Source: Hartmannibacter diazotrophicus (GTDB lineage: Bacteria > Pseudomonadota > Alphaproteobacteria > Rhizobiales > Pleomorphomonadaceae). Taken from it: a stretch of DNA of 64,000 nt. The notes beneath the pieces are model-generated. The model worked only from the letters and a program-made list of their open reading frames with translations, was not told where the DNA came from and ran no database searches. Shown here piece by piece: positions 37,886-47,271 of the stretch. A program made the translations under genes and the position numbers. Numbering within the stretch: position 1 is the stretch's first letter; the number at the start of each line of letters is the position of its first letter. The DNA lies in NCBI RefSeq assembly GCF_900231165.1, contig NZ_LT960615.1, positions 1 through 64,000 of the forward strand. Reading direction: 5' to 3'.

Positions 37886-39397
37886 TCAGTCCTTCAGACG
37901 AATGTCCGCGATCGGAATTTCGCTGTTCGTCGCAAGGCTCGGCTTCCAGTCGAGACGCGGACCGACACGCGTGTAGCCGATCATGTGGAACATCGGGATG
38001 TCGGCGACGATCTCATTATGGACTTTGTCGAAGATCGTCTGAAAATCCTTCGTCCGCTCTGCTCCCGTCGCTTCCAGCGCCCCGGCGATCGCCTTGTCGA
38101 TGCCCGGATCGGACATCGCCGAATAGTTGCCGTCGGACGAATAGAAGATGGGGATGGTGAACGCCGCGTCGCCCTTGTTGTTGTCGTGCTGCATCTGCAG
38201 CAGCGTCGGACCGCGATCCTCCGGGAAGGGCTTTTGCAGATAGTGCAGCCAGTCGGCGACATCGAGCATCTGCAGCTTGATGTTGAGGCCGGCCTCCCGC
38301 CACATCTCCATCATGGCTTCCATCGCTTCGCCACCGTTCGGATAGATGCCGTTGCGGCCGATCAAGCGGATTTCCTTGTCTACCGGAACGCCGTCCTTGC
38401 GGGCTTCCTCAATCAGCGCCTTGGCTTTCCCCGGATCATAGCCCCAGGCTTTCAGGCCGTCGTCGTGGCCGTTGATGCCGGGAACAACCATCTGAGAGGC
38501 GCGGATGACATCATCGCCCAGAAGACCGCCAAGGCCTTCCCAGTCGATCGCCAGATTGAGCGCCTTGCGGACCCGCACATCGTCGAGCGGTGCGAATCCG
38601 AGGTCGATGCGGATATCCGTCGTCTCGGAATTGAGATAGGCGAAATCCGTCGCCTTGTTCGTCGCGTCCTGAATGGCGATCGAGGGGGTCAGATCGGCTT
38701 CTCCCGTCTCGACCATCGCGGCGCGGATCGACGATTCGCCACGCCAGACATAGGTCGCTTCAGCGACCTGGGGCTTGTCACCCCAATATCCGTCATAGCG
38801 GTCGAGCACGACCGTCTCGGGTGTGAAGGTTTTCAGTTTGTACGGCCCGGTTCCGACCGGATCGTTGACCGGCTGGTCGGCCGGAGTCTTCGGCGAGACG
38901 ATCATGGCGACACTCAGAAGCGTCGGAAGGATCGGCAGCGGCTCCGCCGTCTTGATTTCCAGCGTTAAGTCATCGACCGGCGTCACCGTCAGTTTCACAT
39001 CGCCGAACTTCGCCACGTTGCTACAGGTCAGCTTGCCACCCGTCATGCGGTCGATGGAATAGGCAGCCGCCTTGGCGTTGAAGGGCTCTCCGTCCTGAAA
39101 GGTCACGCCCTTGCGGAGATGAAAAATCCAGGTCTTTGCGTCCTTCTGCGTCCAGTCCGTCGCGAGCTTTGGCTCCGGTTGGCCACTCTTCGGATCGACG
39201 ACCGTCAGCGGCTCGGTGATGTTCTGGCTGACGACCTGCCCGACACTGGTGATGATCGAGCCGCAGGGCTCCAGATTGCTCGGCTGCTCCGGCACGACGA
39301 TCTTGATCGAACTGTCGGTTCCCGCGGCAAAGGCCGGCGCGGCCAGCGATAGCAGCAGGGCCGTCGCCGTCCCGCCGAGGAGCTTGTTCTTCCTCAT
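37886..39397 (-). CDS. ABC substrate-binding protein, family 5 (DppA/OppA like)
   Basis: 503-residue periplasmic protein. Signal peptide about 1-24 (ending 'APAFA'), then the SBP_bac_5 fold with 'TWIFHLRKGVTFQDGEPFNA', 'DPVGTGPYKLKTFTPE' and 'VRKALNLAIDWEGL' landmarks. It lies 123 bases downstream of kdgD and 117 bases before the permease; the spacing may allow differential mRNA stability. The ligand is unknown but probably relates to the 4-deoxy-5-ketoglucarate pathway. Confidence 0.9.
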   Translation of the reverse strand: MRKNKLLGGTATALLLSLAAPAFAAGTDSSIKIVVPEQPSNLEPCGSIITSVGQVVSQNITEPLTVVDPKSGQPEPKLATDWTQKDAKTWIFHLRKGVTFQDGEPFNAKAAAYSIDRMTGGKLTCSNVAKFGDVKLTVTPVDDLTLEIKTAEPLPILPTLLSVAMIVSPKTPADQPVNDPVGTGPYKLKTFTPETVVLDRYDGYWGDKPQVAEATYVWRGESSIRAAMVETGEADLTPSIAIQDATNKATDFAYLNSETTDIRIDLGFAPLDDVRVRKALNLAIDWEGLGGLLGDDVIRASQMVVPGINGHDDGLKAWGYDPGKAKALIEEARKDGVPVDKEIRLIGRNGIYPNGGEAMEAMMEMWREAGLNIKLQMLDVADWLHYLQKPFPEDRGPTLLQMQHDNNKGDAAFTIPIFYSSDGNYSAMSDPGIDKAIAGALEATGAERTKDFQTIFDKVHNEIVADIPMFHMIGYTRVGPRLDWKPSLATNSEIPIADIRLKD

Positions 39398-39520
39398 AGT
39401 CGTTCCTCCCCATCTGGGTTGCGTTGATCCGCCTTGCGTTTGCGTCCGATGGCGGATTTTTTGTCTTTCTGGAGAACATGATCTTGGGGCCGGCCAGCAT
39501 GGGCCGGCGTCAGGCCATAC

Positions 39521-40486
<966 letters not shown>

Positions 40487-40487
40487 T

Positions 40488-40501
40488 CATATGATGACTA
40501 T
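40488..40501. promoter_or_regulatory. Candidate GntR/FadR operator upstream of kdgD
   Basis: CATATGATGACTAT, in the 69-base gap between the gntR stop and kdgD. It is repeated with one mismatch at 41342-41355 in the other regulated intergenic region, which suggests a shared operator. Confidence 0.5.
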
Positions 40502-40522
40502 GAGATGACGTCAAGCCAAAAC

Positions 40523-41263
40523 TCACTCCGGAGCAGCCGGCCGGCGCGCCGTGACAGCCCGATAACGCTTGATGCCGCCAAGGAGATGACGGCGCATGGC
40601 CTCGCGCGCGCGCTCCGGATCGCGCGCCAGAATGGCATCGGCGACCTCGGCATGTTCCTTGAGGAGAATCGCGTCGCGATTGGGCAGAGGGTCTACGCCG
40701 CCCATCACAGTGCGGAACTTGACACGCGGAATGATGCGCTTGCCGATATGCTGCAGGAAGGCCTTGAAGCGGTTGTTGTTTGTCGCCGCGGCGATTGCCA
40801 TGTGGAAATCGAAATCTGCCTGATCGGTCGGCAGCCCCTCTTCGACCAATTGCTCGAAATGGCCGAGCTGCGCCTGGATCTCCGCTTCCTGAGCCGGAGA
40901 GCTGCGCAGCGCGGCAAGCCCAGCGGCTTCGACCTCGATGCCGATCCGCAGCTCCAGTTCCTCGATGATGTCGGAAATCTTGTCCGTTGCATGCGTGAAG
41001 AGCGCCAGTGTTTCGGGCTGCTGCGAGGGGCCCAGCACGAAGACGCCCACACCGTGCCGCGACTCAACCAGTCCATCCGCCCGAAGCAGGGCAATCGCCT
41101 CGCGAATGACCGTGCGACTGACGCCAAAGCGTTCCACCATCACGGGTTCCGTCGGCAATTTGTCGCCAGGTGCATAGTCACCGGCCTCGATCTGCTGCCG
41201 CAGATCGTCGGCAACCCGAGACGTCAGCGTCCTGCGAACACCGGGTTTCTCAACAATGGCCAA
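40523..41263 (-). CDS. GntR-family (FadR subfamily) transcriptional regulator
   Basis: 246 residues: an N-terminal winged helix ('LPTEPVMVERFGVSRTVIREAI') and an all-helical FCD ligand domain with metal-binding His candidates ('DFHMAIAAATNN', 'EHAEVADAI'). Start is taken as TTG at 41263 because AAGGAG lies about 8 bases upstream; an ATG at 41299 lacks a good site. It sits between kdgD and the dehydrogenase, probably repressing both until a sugar-acid intermediate binds. Confidence 0.85.
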   Translation of the reverse strand: MAIVEKPGVRRTLTSRVADDLRQQIEAGDYAPGDKLPTEPVMVERFGVSRTVIREAIALLRADGLVESRHGVGVFVLGPSQQPETLALFTHATDKISDIIEELELRIGIEVEAAGLAALRSSPAQEAEIQAQLGHFEQLVEEGLPTDQADFDFHMAIAAATNNNRFKAFLQHIGKRIIPRVKFRTVMGGVDPLPNRDAILLKEHAEVADAILARDPERAREAMRRHLLGGIKRYRAVTARRPAAPE

Positions 41264-41341
41264 AGCACCTCTCCTTCGACAAATTCCGTATGCAGCCATC
41301 TTATCAGCGCGGGGGATCAAACGCCAAAAAATTCCTATTGA

Positions 41342-41355
41342 CATATAATGACTAT
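41342..41355. promoter_or_regulatory. Candidate GntR/FadR operator between gntR and the semialdehyde dehydrogenase
   Basis: CATATAATGACTAT, 13 of 14 identical to 40488-40501. It overlaps a perfect -35-like TTGACA (41338-41343) and is followed by ATGACT...AGTCAT dyad symmetry (41348-41367). Confidence 0.5.
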
Positions 41356-41479
41356 CCGTCAAGTCATCATGATCATTGCAGGTAAGCCGCCCCCCTCGGC
41401 GCCCCTTTCGGCAGCAACCGGAGACCCGGGTATGCGGGCGGCATCCGCGACGGCAATCCATAGCGAGGCGGAGGACGCG

Positions 41480-43012
41480 ATGGCCATTCACGGCACATCA
41501 CTGATCGGACAGCGTGACATCGTCGGATCGGAGACGACATTCAGGGCGATCGAGGCCACAACGGGACGGCCACTTGATCCGGTATTCGGCGGAGCCGGCA
41601 AGGCCGAACTGGAACAGGCCTGCGCTCTGGCGGCGGACGCCTTTGCGGCGTATCGATCCACCTCGCCCAGCGACCGGGCCGCCTTTCTGGACCAGATCGG
41701 CGTCAACATCGCGGCCCTCGGCGAGTTGCTGATCGAACGCTGCATGAGCGAAACCGGGCTGCCACGCCCACGCATCGAGGGTGAACGAGCGAGGACCATC
41801 GGCCAGCTTCGGCATTTCGCCGATGCCTTGCGCGACGGCCCTCATATCGGGGAACGCCATACTCCCGCTGATCCGGAGCGAAAGCCGCTTCCCCGCCCGG
41901 ATCTGAGACTGCGGCACCTGCCGCTCGGCCCTGTCGCCGTCTTCGGCGCCTCGAACTTTCCTCTCGCCTTTTCGGTGGCCGGCGGCGATACGGCATCGGC
42001 CCTAGCGGCGGGATGCCCGGTGGTGGTCAAGGCGCATCCCGCCCATCCGGGCACGTCCGAACTGGTCGGGCGGGCTGTCCGGGACGCCGTCAAGGCCTGC
42101 GCTTTGCCGGAAGGTGTCTTTTCCTTGCTGTTCGGCGTCGGCAACGACATCGGCCAACGCCTCGTTGCGGATCCGCGCATCAAGGCCGTCGGTTTCACAG
42201 GCTCCCGGCAAGGAGGCATGGCCTTGATGAGGACGGCGGCCGAGCGCCCCGAGCCCATCCCGGTCTATGCCGAAATGAGCTCCATCAACCCGGTATTCCT
42301 CTTCCCCGCGGCACTGGCCACCCGCGGTGAAGGCATCGGACGGGCCTTCGCGGCCGCCCTTACGCTGGGCGCAGGCCAATTCTGCACCAACCCAGGCCTC
42401 GTCCTTGCTGTCGACGGCGACGGGCTCGAAGCCTTCATCGGCGGTGCCGTCGAAGCCCTTCATCAAAGCCCGCCGCAGACCATGCTGACTGCCGGCATCT
42501 TTGATGCCTACTGCCGCGGTGTCGACTTTCTTGGCGGCCAGCTGCGCGTTGAGACCCTGACCAAGGAGCCGACCTCGGATGCCTCGGCGGCCCGACCGGC
42601 ACTCTTTGCCACGACGGCCGTTGATTTCCTTGAAGACAAACGGCTGCATGAGGAGGTCTTCGGCGCAGCATCACTGATCGTGCGCTGCCGCGATCAGGAC
42701 GAGATGAGCCGGGTCGCGGCAACGCTAGAGGGCCAGCTGACCATTGCCATTCACATCGACGAGGAGGACCATCCATCGGCGCGCGCGCTGCTGCCCCTGC
42801 TTGAGACCAAGGCCGGGCGGCTCGTCGTCAATGGCTTCGGAACCGGCGTTGAAGTCGACCATGCCATGGTCCACGGCGGTCCTTTCCCCGCGACGTCCGA
42901 CGGACGCTCCACCTCGGTCGGCAGTCTGGCGATCCGTCGCTTTTTGAGGCCCGTCTGCTATCAGAACATGCCGGGACGGCTGTTATCAGTCGGGTGCAAC
43001 ATCGCGGAATGA
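41480..43012 (+). CDS. 2,5-dioxovalerate (2-oxoglutarate semialdehyde) dehydrogenase
   Basis: 510-residue aldehyde dehydrogenase that oxidises the KdgD product to 2-oxoglutarate with NAD(P)+. Asn159 ('[11 protein letters not shown]'), Glu265 ('YAEMSSINP') and Cys302 ('GQFCTNPG') are intact, and the '[20 protein letters not shown]' segment is typical of this subgroup. Start at 41480 has GGAGG upstream; an earlier in-frame codon at 41348 overlaps the operator region. Together with KdgD it feeds sugar-acid carbon into the TCA cycle. Confidence 0.9.
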   Translation: MAIHGTSLIGQRDIVGSETTFRAIEATTGRPLDPVFGGAGKAELEQACALAADAFAAYRSTSPSDRAAFLDQIGVNIAALGELLIERCMSETGLPRPRIEGERARTIGQLRHFADALRDGPHIGERHTPADPERKPLPRPDLRLRHLPLGPVAVFGASNFPLAFSVAGGDTASALAAGCPVVVKAHPAHPGTSELVGRAVRDAVKACALPEGVFSLLFGVGNDIGQRLVADPRIKAVGFTGSRQGGMALMRTAAERPEPIPVYAEMSSINPVFLFPAALATRGEGIGRAFAAALTLGAGQFCTNPGLVLAVDGDGLEAFIGGAVEALHQSPPQTMLTAGIFDAYCRGVDFLGGQLRVETLTKEPTSDASAARPALFATTAVDFLEDKRLHEEVFGAASLIVRCRDQDEMSRVAATLEGQLTIAIHIDEEDHPSARALLPLLETKAGRLVVNGFGTGVEVDHAMVHGGPFPATSDGRSTSVGSLAIRRFLRPVCYQNMPGRLLSVGCNIAE

Positions 43013-43173
43013 ATTGCAAAAGCGGGGCCCAATTGTCCAACTCATCTCGCCTATAGCTGATCCTTCCCAAACGCTTGCCGCCCGGACGTCGGCCGTGGAA
43101 GCAGTACTGGCGACCTCGCCCGAAGCACCGTCACCGCAAAAGGATCATCCGCATTCTGAATAGCGCCGCGTTC

Positions 43174-43710
43174 TGTAGACCCCTTCGAGTTTAGGTTTGG
43201 TGCCGCCGTTCGAACTCGGCGGGTGAGAGCATGCCGTTGCGGACGTGTTTTCGGGGGGGGGCGGCGGTAGAACATCTCGATGTAATCGAGCACATCCTGG
43301 CGCGCTTCATCCCGCGTTCGATAGGTACGGCGCCTGATCCTCTCGCGCTTGAGCAGGTTGAAGAAGCTCTCGGCCACGGCATTGTCATGGCAGCTCCCAG
43401 GCCGGCTCATGGGGTGAGCCAGATTGTGGTGCCGCAGGAAGCTCGCCCAGTCCATGCTGGTGAATTGGGAGCCTTGGTCGGAATGTACCAGCACCGTGTT
43501 CTGCGGCTTCCGTCTCCAGACGGCCATATGATGGGCTTGAAGGACGACCTCGCTGGTCTGCTGGCTTTGCAGGGACCAGCCGATGACGCGGCGCGAGAAC
43601 AGATCGATGACCACGGCCAGATAGGCAAAGCCCTCCATGGTCTTGATATAGGTGATGTCCGTTACCCAGACGGTGTCCGGCGCGTCGACGTCGAACTGCC
43701 GGGTTAAGGT
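43174..43710 (-). pseudogene. IS3-family OrfB 3' fragment with one IS end
   Basis: The minus strand encodes the transposase C-terminal half: 'DAPDTVWVTDITYIKTMEGF', 'VHSDQGSQFTSMDW' and 'AVAESFFNLLKRERIRRR', all three acidic regions of the core. A run of nine C/G (43250-43258) causes a frame change just before the expected ending 'KHVRNGMLSPAEFERRHQT'. TGTAGACCCCTTCGAG at 43174 is probably the original terminal repeat. The 5' portion is cut off by the 72-bp element at 43711. Confidence 0.82.
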
Positions 43711-43997
43711 TGAGCCTCCCCCACTGAACTGGTCCTCCGTTTCCTATGCATAGCGGTGGACCAGTTCAGTGGGGGAGGCTCATTTCCATTGAGCGTACAG
43801 ACTACAGACCGCACGTCGGGATTGCCCGCCAAGGCCTTTCGACATGCCTCCATCTTGTCGTCAGAGCATCCAACTGCGCATTCTTGGTGACGGCCGCGAA
43901 CTAGTACCACTTCGAGGGATGACCATTTATCGGGTAGAAGCGGCAGTATTCGTTCGTATTTTCCGGCCTGGTGGCCAACCTGCCCATAAGGGCGCAT
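43704..43997 (-). CDS. Hypothetical protein, end disrupted by the 72-bp IS relic
   Basis: The frame from 43997 encodes 'MRPYGQVGHQAGKYERILPL' and 'GCSDDKMEACRKALAGNPDV' and then reads into the IS relic at 43782. No family is recognised. It has Cys-containing, protein-like composition but no clear ribosome site. It may be a truncated older gene or not a gene at all. Confidence 0.25.
   Translation of the reverse strand: MRPYGQVGHQAGKYERILPLLPDKWSSLEVVLVRGRHQECAVGCSDDKMEACRKALAGNPDVRSVVCTLNGNEPPPLNWSTAMHRKRRTSSVGEAQP
43711..43782. mobile_element. 72-bp IS3-type end-to-end relic (MITE-like)
   Basis: Two perfect 25-bp inverted repeats (43711-43735 and 43758-43782, beginning TGAGCCTCCCCCACTG) flank a 22-base core. 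On the minus strand the first 53 bases match the left end of the IS at 53355 in 51 positions, up to GGACCA, and then jump straight to the right inverted repeat, which also begins GGACCA. It is therefore an internally deleted copy of that IS family. Confidence 0.88.
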
Positions 43998-44137
43998 TCA
44001 GACGCCCACACGGTCCAATCTCGATCCCCTCGTGATGAGCCGCAGCTTCTCATACATCAATCGACGCTTAGACTAAGTTGGAGCAGAACTTTGGGATAAA
44101 TGTTGGGACATTCGCCGCATCCATCCGACATAATAGA

Positions 44138-44155
44138 ATAAATTCAATTATTTAT
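44138..44155. promoter_or_regulatory. AT-rich dyad in front of the ArsR-like gene
   Basis: ATAAAT-TCAATT-ATTTAT, a perfect 6-bp inverted repeat ending four bases before the ATG at 44160. AT-rich dyads of this type are typical ArsR-family operators, so autoregulation is possible. Confidence 0.4.
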
Positions 44156-44159
44156 CGAA

Positions 44160-44447
44160 ATGAATGGCGGAAAGAGAGCCCGCTTGCCTGATGAAGATGG
44201 TCACCCGAGCATCGATGAGATGGAAATCTGCGCCCTGTTTTCGTGGCTGGCCGAACCTATGCGCCAGGAAGTGGTTCCGGCACTTGCGGCCGCGCTTTCG
44301 CAGATCCGCCTCTGCGAGTCCTTTGATCTGCCGGTGACGAAGGCGGCGCGCACCTATCATTTCCGCTTTTTGCACGAATCTGGCCTGATCAGTCAGGTCG
44401 ACACCGGCAACGGCCGGACTAACGTTCTGCACATCTACGGTCTGTGA
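44160..44447 (+). CDS. ArsR-like winged-helix regulator, probably partial
   Basis: 95 residues. 'CESFDLPVTKAARTYHFRFLHESGLISQVDTGNGR' follows the recognition-helix and wing of ArsR/SmtB-type repressors ('FDLPVSKSTRSHHFKVLREAG' type). The N-terminal half ('MEICALFSWLAEPMRQEV') is less typical, and there is no obvious ribosome-binding site, so the gene may be decayed. It lies between IS relics and the LysR/SDR module with no evident target other than itself. Confidence 0.5.
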   Translation: MNGGKRARLPDEDGHPSIDEMEICALFSWLAEPMRQEVVPALAAALSQIRLCESFDLPVTKAARTYHFRFLHESGLISQVDTGNGRTNVLHIYGL

Positions 44448-44559
44448 CAGCGTTTTCCGGAGCAGATCGACCTGCTCCTCGCGTAGGCAAAGAAAGGACG
44501 TGTGCCCCGACGAGTTGGTGCCCAGCTGAATGCGCCGAGCATCCTTGCCGCATTGCCCG

Positions 44560-45450
44560 CTACGCATGACTTACGGGCGGCAAGGCAAGTTCGCTGGAAA
44601 GCCAATCGGAGAAAGCCCGGACGGACCGCCGCGGGCTTGCTGTTGGCGGATAGACAAGGAAATGGCCGATGTAGGTCGCGTCACGCGCGACGTTCGTCAG
44701 TGGTGCGACGAGACGGCCGCTGGCGATTTCCCGTTCCGCTAGACGTGTAGATTCCAAGGCGATACCCATGCCGTCGGCGGCAGCCGAAATCGCCATGAAA
44801 CTGCGGTCAAAACGGCTGTCGCCGGGCGGTGGCGGCGGCAGTCCGTTGACCGCGAACCAGTCGCTCCAACGCACCTGCTTGTGCTCGCTTTCGATCAGGG
44901 GCAATTCGAAAAGATCCATCGGATCGCGAATGTCGCCTGCCATCTCCGGACGGCAGAGTGGCGTCACGATTTCTTCCCCGAGCGGAATGGCGATGAGCCC
45001 CTCCTGACGTGGCGGACCGTACCTGATGTCGAGATCAAATTCGTCGTTGTGGAAGCGCGGATAGTCCGTGCTGGCCGACAGACGTACTTTCAAGCCGGGC
45101 ATGTTCGCCATCAGCACAGGCAGACGCGGCATGAGCCATTGCGCGGCCATGCTGGGCGCGCAATGCAGGCGAAGCAGCGCATCGGACCGGGCCCCGACAA
45201 TTTCCAGCCCGTGGCGCATCTGGTTGAATGCGCTCGACACATGTCGCAGCAGAGTTTCGCCGCCCGGATTGAGGCGCACGCTGCGCCCCTCGCGCACGAA
45301 TAGCTCCGTACCGACCTGATCTTCCAGCTTGCGGACGGCGTGGCTCACGGCGCTCGGCGAAATACCGAGTTCCTCGCCGGCGAGACGAAAGGAACCCGAT
45401 CTCGCCGCAGCCTCGAAGACGCGAAGGGAACCGACCGGAATGTTCTTCAT
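44560..45450 (-). CDS. LysR-family transcriptional regulator (GcvA-like)
   Basis: 296 residues: N-terminal HTH ('GSFRLAGEELGISPSAVSHAVRKLEDQVGTELF'-type) and a substrate-binding domain ('LRLHCAPSMAAQWLMPRLP', 'DLDIRYGPPRQEG'). It is transcribed divergently from the SDR-transketolase-TRAP operon, with a 154-base intergenic region containing a LysR-type dyad at 45471-45487. It is very likely the regulator of that operon. Confidence 0.9.
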   Translation of the reverse strand: MKNIPVGSLRVFEAAARSGSFRLAGEELGISPSAVSHAVRKLEDQVGTELFVREGRSVRLNPGGETLLRHVSSAFNQMRHGLEIVGARSDALLRLHCAPSMAAQWLMPRLPVLMANMPGLKVRLSASTDYPRFHNDEFDLDIRYGPPRQEGLIAIPLGEEIVTPLCRPEMAGDIRDPMDLFELPLIESEHKQVRWSDWFAVNGLPPPPPGDSRFDRSFMAISAAADGMGIALESTRLAEREIASGRLVAPLTNVARDATYIGHFLVYPPTASPRRSVRAFSDWLSSELALPPVSHA

Positions 45451-45470
45451 TACAATAGATGAGCAGATTT

Positions 45471-45487
45471 CATTGATTGATGCAATG
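45471..45487. promoter_or_regulatory. LysR-type operator dyad
   Basis: CATTG-ATTGATG-CAATG, a 5-bp inverted repeat with 7-base spacer that contains a T-N11-A core. It lies 20 bases upstream of the LysR start and 118 bases before the SDR, where an autoregulatory and activator site is expected. Confidence 0.55.
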
Positions 45488-45604
45488 TTTGCGTTTTACA
45501 GTTCTTCTTTCTGACATCAAACTCTCCGGCAATAACAACAAGCGGCCGCCGACACGATCAAAAGATCGGTATGGATCGACGGTTCGCACGATGGGGAGAG
45601 AGCC

Positions 45605-46354
45605 ATGCTCCTTGAGGGCAAGACCGCCGTCATTTCCGGCGCGGCAGGACCGCGAGGCATCGGGTTCGCAACGGCCAGGACATTTGCGGCGCAGGGCGCC
45701 CGTGTCGCCATTCTCGATCTCGACGGAGAAGGCGCCAAGCGCGCGGCAAGCGAACTCGGCGATGGTCACATCGGCGTAGCCTGCAACGTCACCGACCGTG
45801 CCGACTGCGACCGGGCGATCGGCGAGGTTCTGGCGGCCTTCGGCGCCGTCGATATCCTGATCAACAACGCCGGCATCACCCAGGCGATCAAGGTCTGGGA
45901 CATCGACGAAGGTTCCTGGGATCGCATCCAAGGCGTCAATCTCAAGGGCGTGCTCTTCCTCTCCCAAGCTCTCATGCCGCACATGCGCGGCCGCAAGCAG
46001 GGCGCCATCGCCTGCATGTCGTCGGTTTCGGCACAGCGCGGCGGGGGCATTCTCGGCGGCGCGCACTATTCGGCCGCCAAGGCCGGCGTGCTCGGGCTCG
46101 CCAAGGCGATGGCTCGTGAGCTTGGCGCCGACGGCATCCGCGTCAATTGCGTGACGCCTGGCCTCATCCAGACCGACATCAACGCCGGCAAGATCTCCGA
46201 CGAAGCCCGCGGCAAGATTCTCGAGGGCATCCCGCTTGCCCGCCTCGGCGTGCCGCAGGACGTCGCCAACATCTTCCTGTTCCTGGCGAGCGACCTCTCC
46301 GCCTACCTCACCGGCACGGTCATCGACGTCAACGGCGGCATGCTGATCCATTGA
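45605..46354 (+). CDS. Short-chain dehydrogenase/reductase
   Basis: 249-residue classical SDR. The cofactor motif GAAGPRGIG (about 12-20), NNAG (87-90), catalytic Ser (139-142 region), Tyr155 and Lys159 ('YSAAK') are all present. Asp38 after the second beta strand ('AILDLD') favours NAD+. It is the first gene of an operon with a split transketolase and TRAP transporter, so it probably oxidises or reduces a sugar, polyol or sugar acid imported by the TRAP system. GGGGAGAGAGCC lies upstream of the start. Confidence 0.9.
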   Translation: MLLEGKTAVISGAAGPRGIGFATARTFAAQGARVAILDLDGEGAKRAASELGDGHIGVACNVTDRADCDRAIGEVLAAFGAVDILINNAGITQAIKVWDIDEGSWDRIQGVNLKGVLFLSQALMPHMRGRKQGAIACMSSVSAQRGGGILGGAHYSAAKAGVLGLAKAMARELGADGIRVNCVTPGLIQTDINAGKISDEARGKILEGIPLARLGVPQDVANIFLFLASDLSAYLTGTVIDVNGGMLIH

Positions 46355-46425
46355 CGATGCCCCCAGCAGGTGCGCGTCCTCAAACGCCGCGCACTGTGCT
46401 CCTGACAATCGACGGAGGTGCGACC

Positions 46426-47271
46426 ATGAATGCGCCCAATCCCGGCCATAACCGGCCGCTGACCGAAAAGGCCTACCAGATCCGCCGCACGGCCCTCCAG
46501 ATGGGCAAGGTGCAGGGTCAGGGTTACATCGCCCAGGCCCTTGATGTCGCCGACATCCTGGCGGTGTCCTATTTTCACGCGCTGAATCTGAAGCCGGATG
46601 ATCCCCATTGGGAGGACCGCGATCGCTTCTATCTCTCCATCGGGCATTATGCGATAGCGCTCTATGCCGTTCTCGTCGAGGTCGGCGTACTGCCGCGCGA
46701 GGAAGTGGAATCTTACGGCAGCGACAACAGCCGCCTGCCCATGTCCGGCATGGCGACCTATACGCCCGGCATGGAGATTACCGGGGGCTCGCTTGGCCAG
46801 GGTCTTCCGATTGCCGTTGGCGCCTGCCTCGGGCTGAAGCGCAAGGGCTCTGGCGCCTTCGTCTACAACCTGCTGTCCGACGGCGAACTCGGCGAAGGCT
46901 CGACCTGGGAGGCGGCCATGTCCGCCGCCCATTACCAACTCGACAATCTGATCGCCATCGTCGATGTCAACAACCAGCAGGCAGACGGCCCGCCGGCCAC
47001 CGTGCTCTCCAGCGAGCCGATCGACGCGAAATGGCGCGCCTTCGGGTGGCACACGCAACGCGTCAACGGCAACGACATCGAGGCGCTCACGGCGGCCTTC
47101 GATGCGGCCCGCGCGTATGAGGGGCCGGAACCCCGCGTCATCGTCTGCGACACGTTGATGGGATGCGGTGTTTCCTTTCTGGAGGCGCGAGAGAAGAACC
47201 ATTTCATCCGCGTCGATGCCGATGAATGGGACAAGGCCATCAGTGCCCTGGACGAGGAGTTTGTGGCATGA
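46426..47271 (+). CDS. Transketolase, N-terminal (TPP-binding) subunit
   Basis: 281 residues equivalent to the first domain of transketolase. 'GSLGQGLPIAVGACLGLKRK' and the TPP/Mg motif 'LLSDGELGEGSTWEAAMSAA ... DVNN' are visible, with Ser in place of the usual Gly before Asp-Gly. Start at 46426 is fixed by GGAGGTG 6 bases upstream. The stop overlaps the start of the C-terminal subunit by four bases, so the two should assemble as a split enzyme. Split transketolases of this kind occur in carbohydrate operons and often have specialised substrates. Confidence 0.9.
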   Translation: MNAPNPGHNRPLTEKAYQIRRTALQMGKVQGQGYIAQALDVADILAVSYFHALNLKPDDPHWEDRDRFYLSIGHYAIALYAVLVEVGVLPREEVESYGSDNSRLPMSGMATYTPGMEITGGSLGQGLPIAVGACLGLKRKGSGAFVYNLLSDGELGEGSTWEAAMSAAHYQLDNLIAIVDVNNQQADGPPATVLSSEPIDAKWRAFGWHTQRVNGNDIEALTAAFDAARAYEGPEPRVIVCDTLMGCGVSFLEAREKNHFIRVDADEWDKAISALDEEFVA

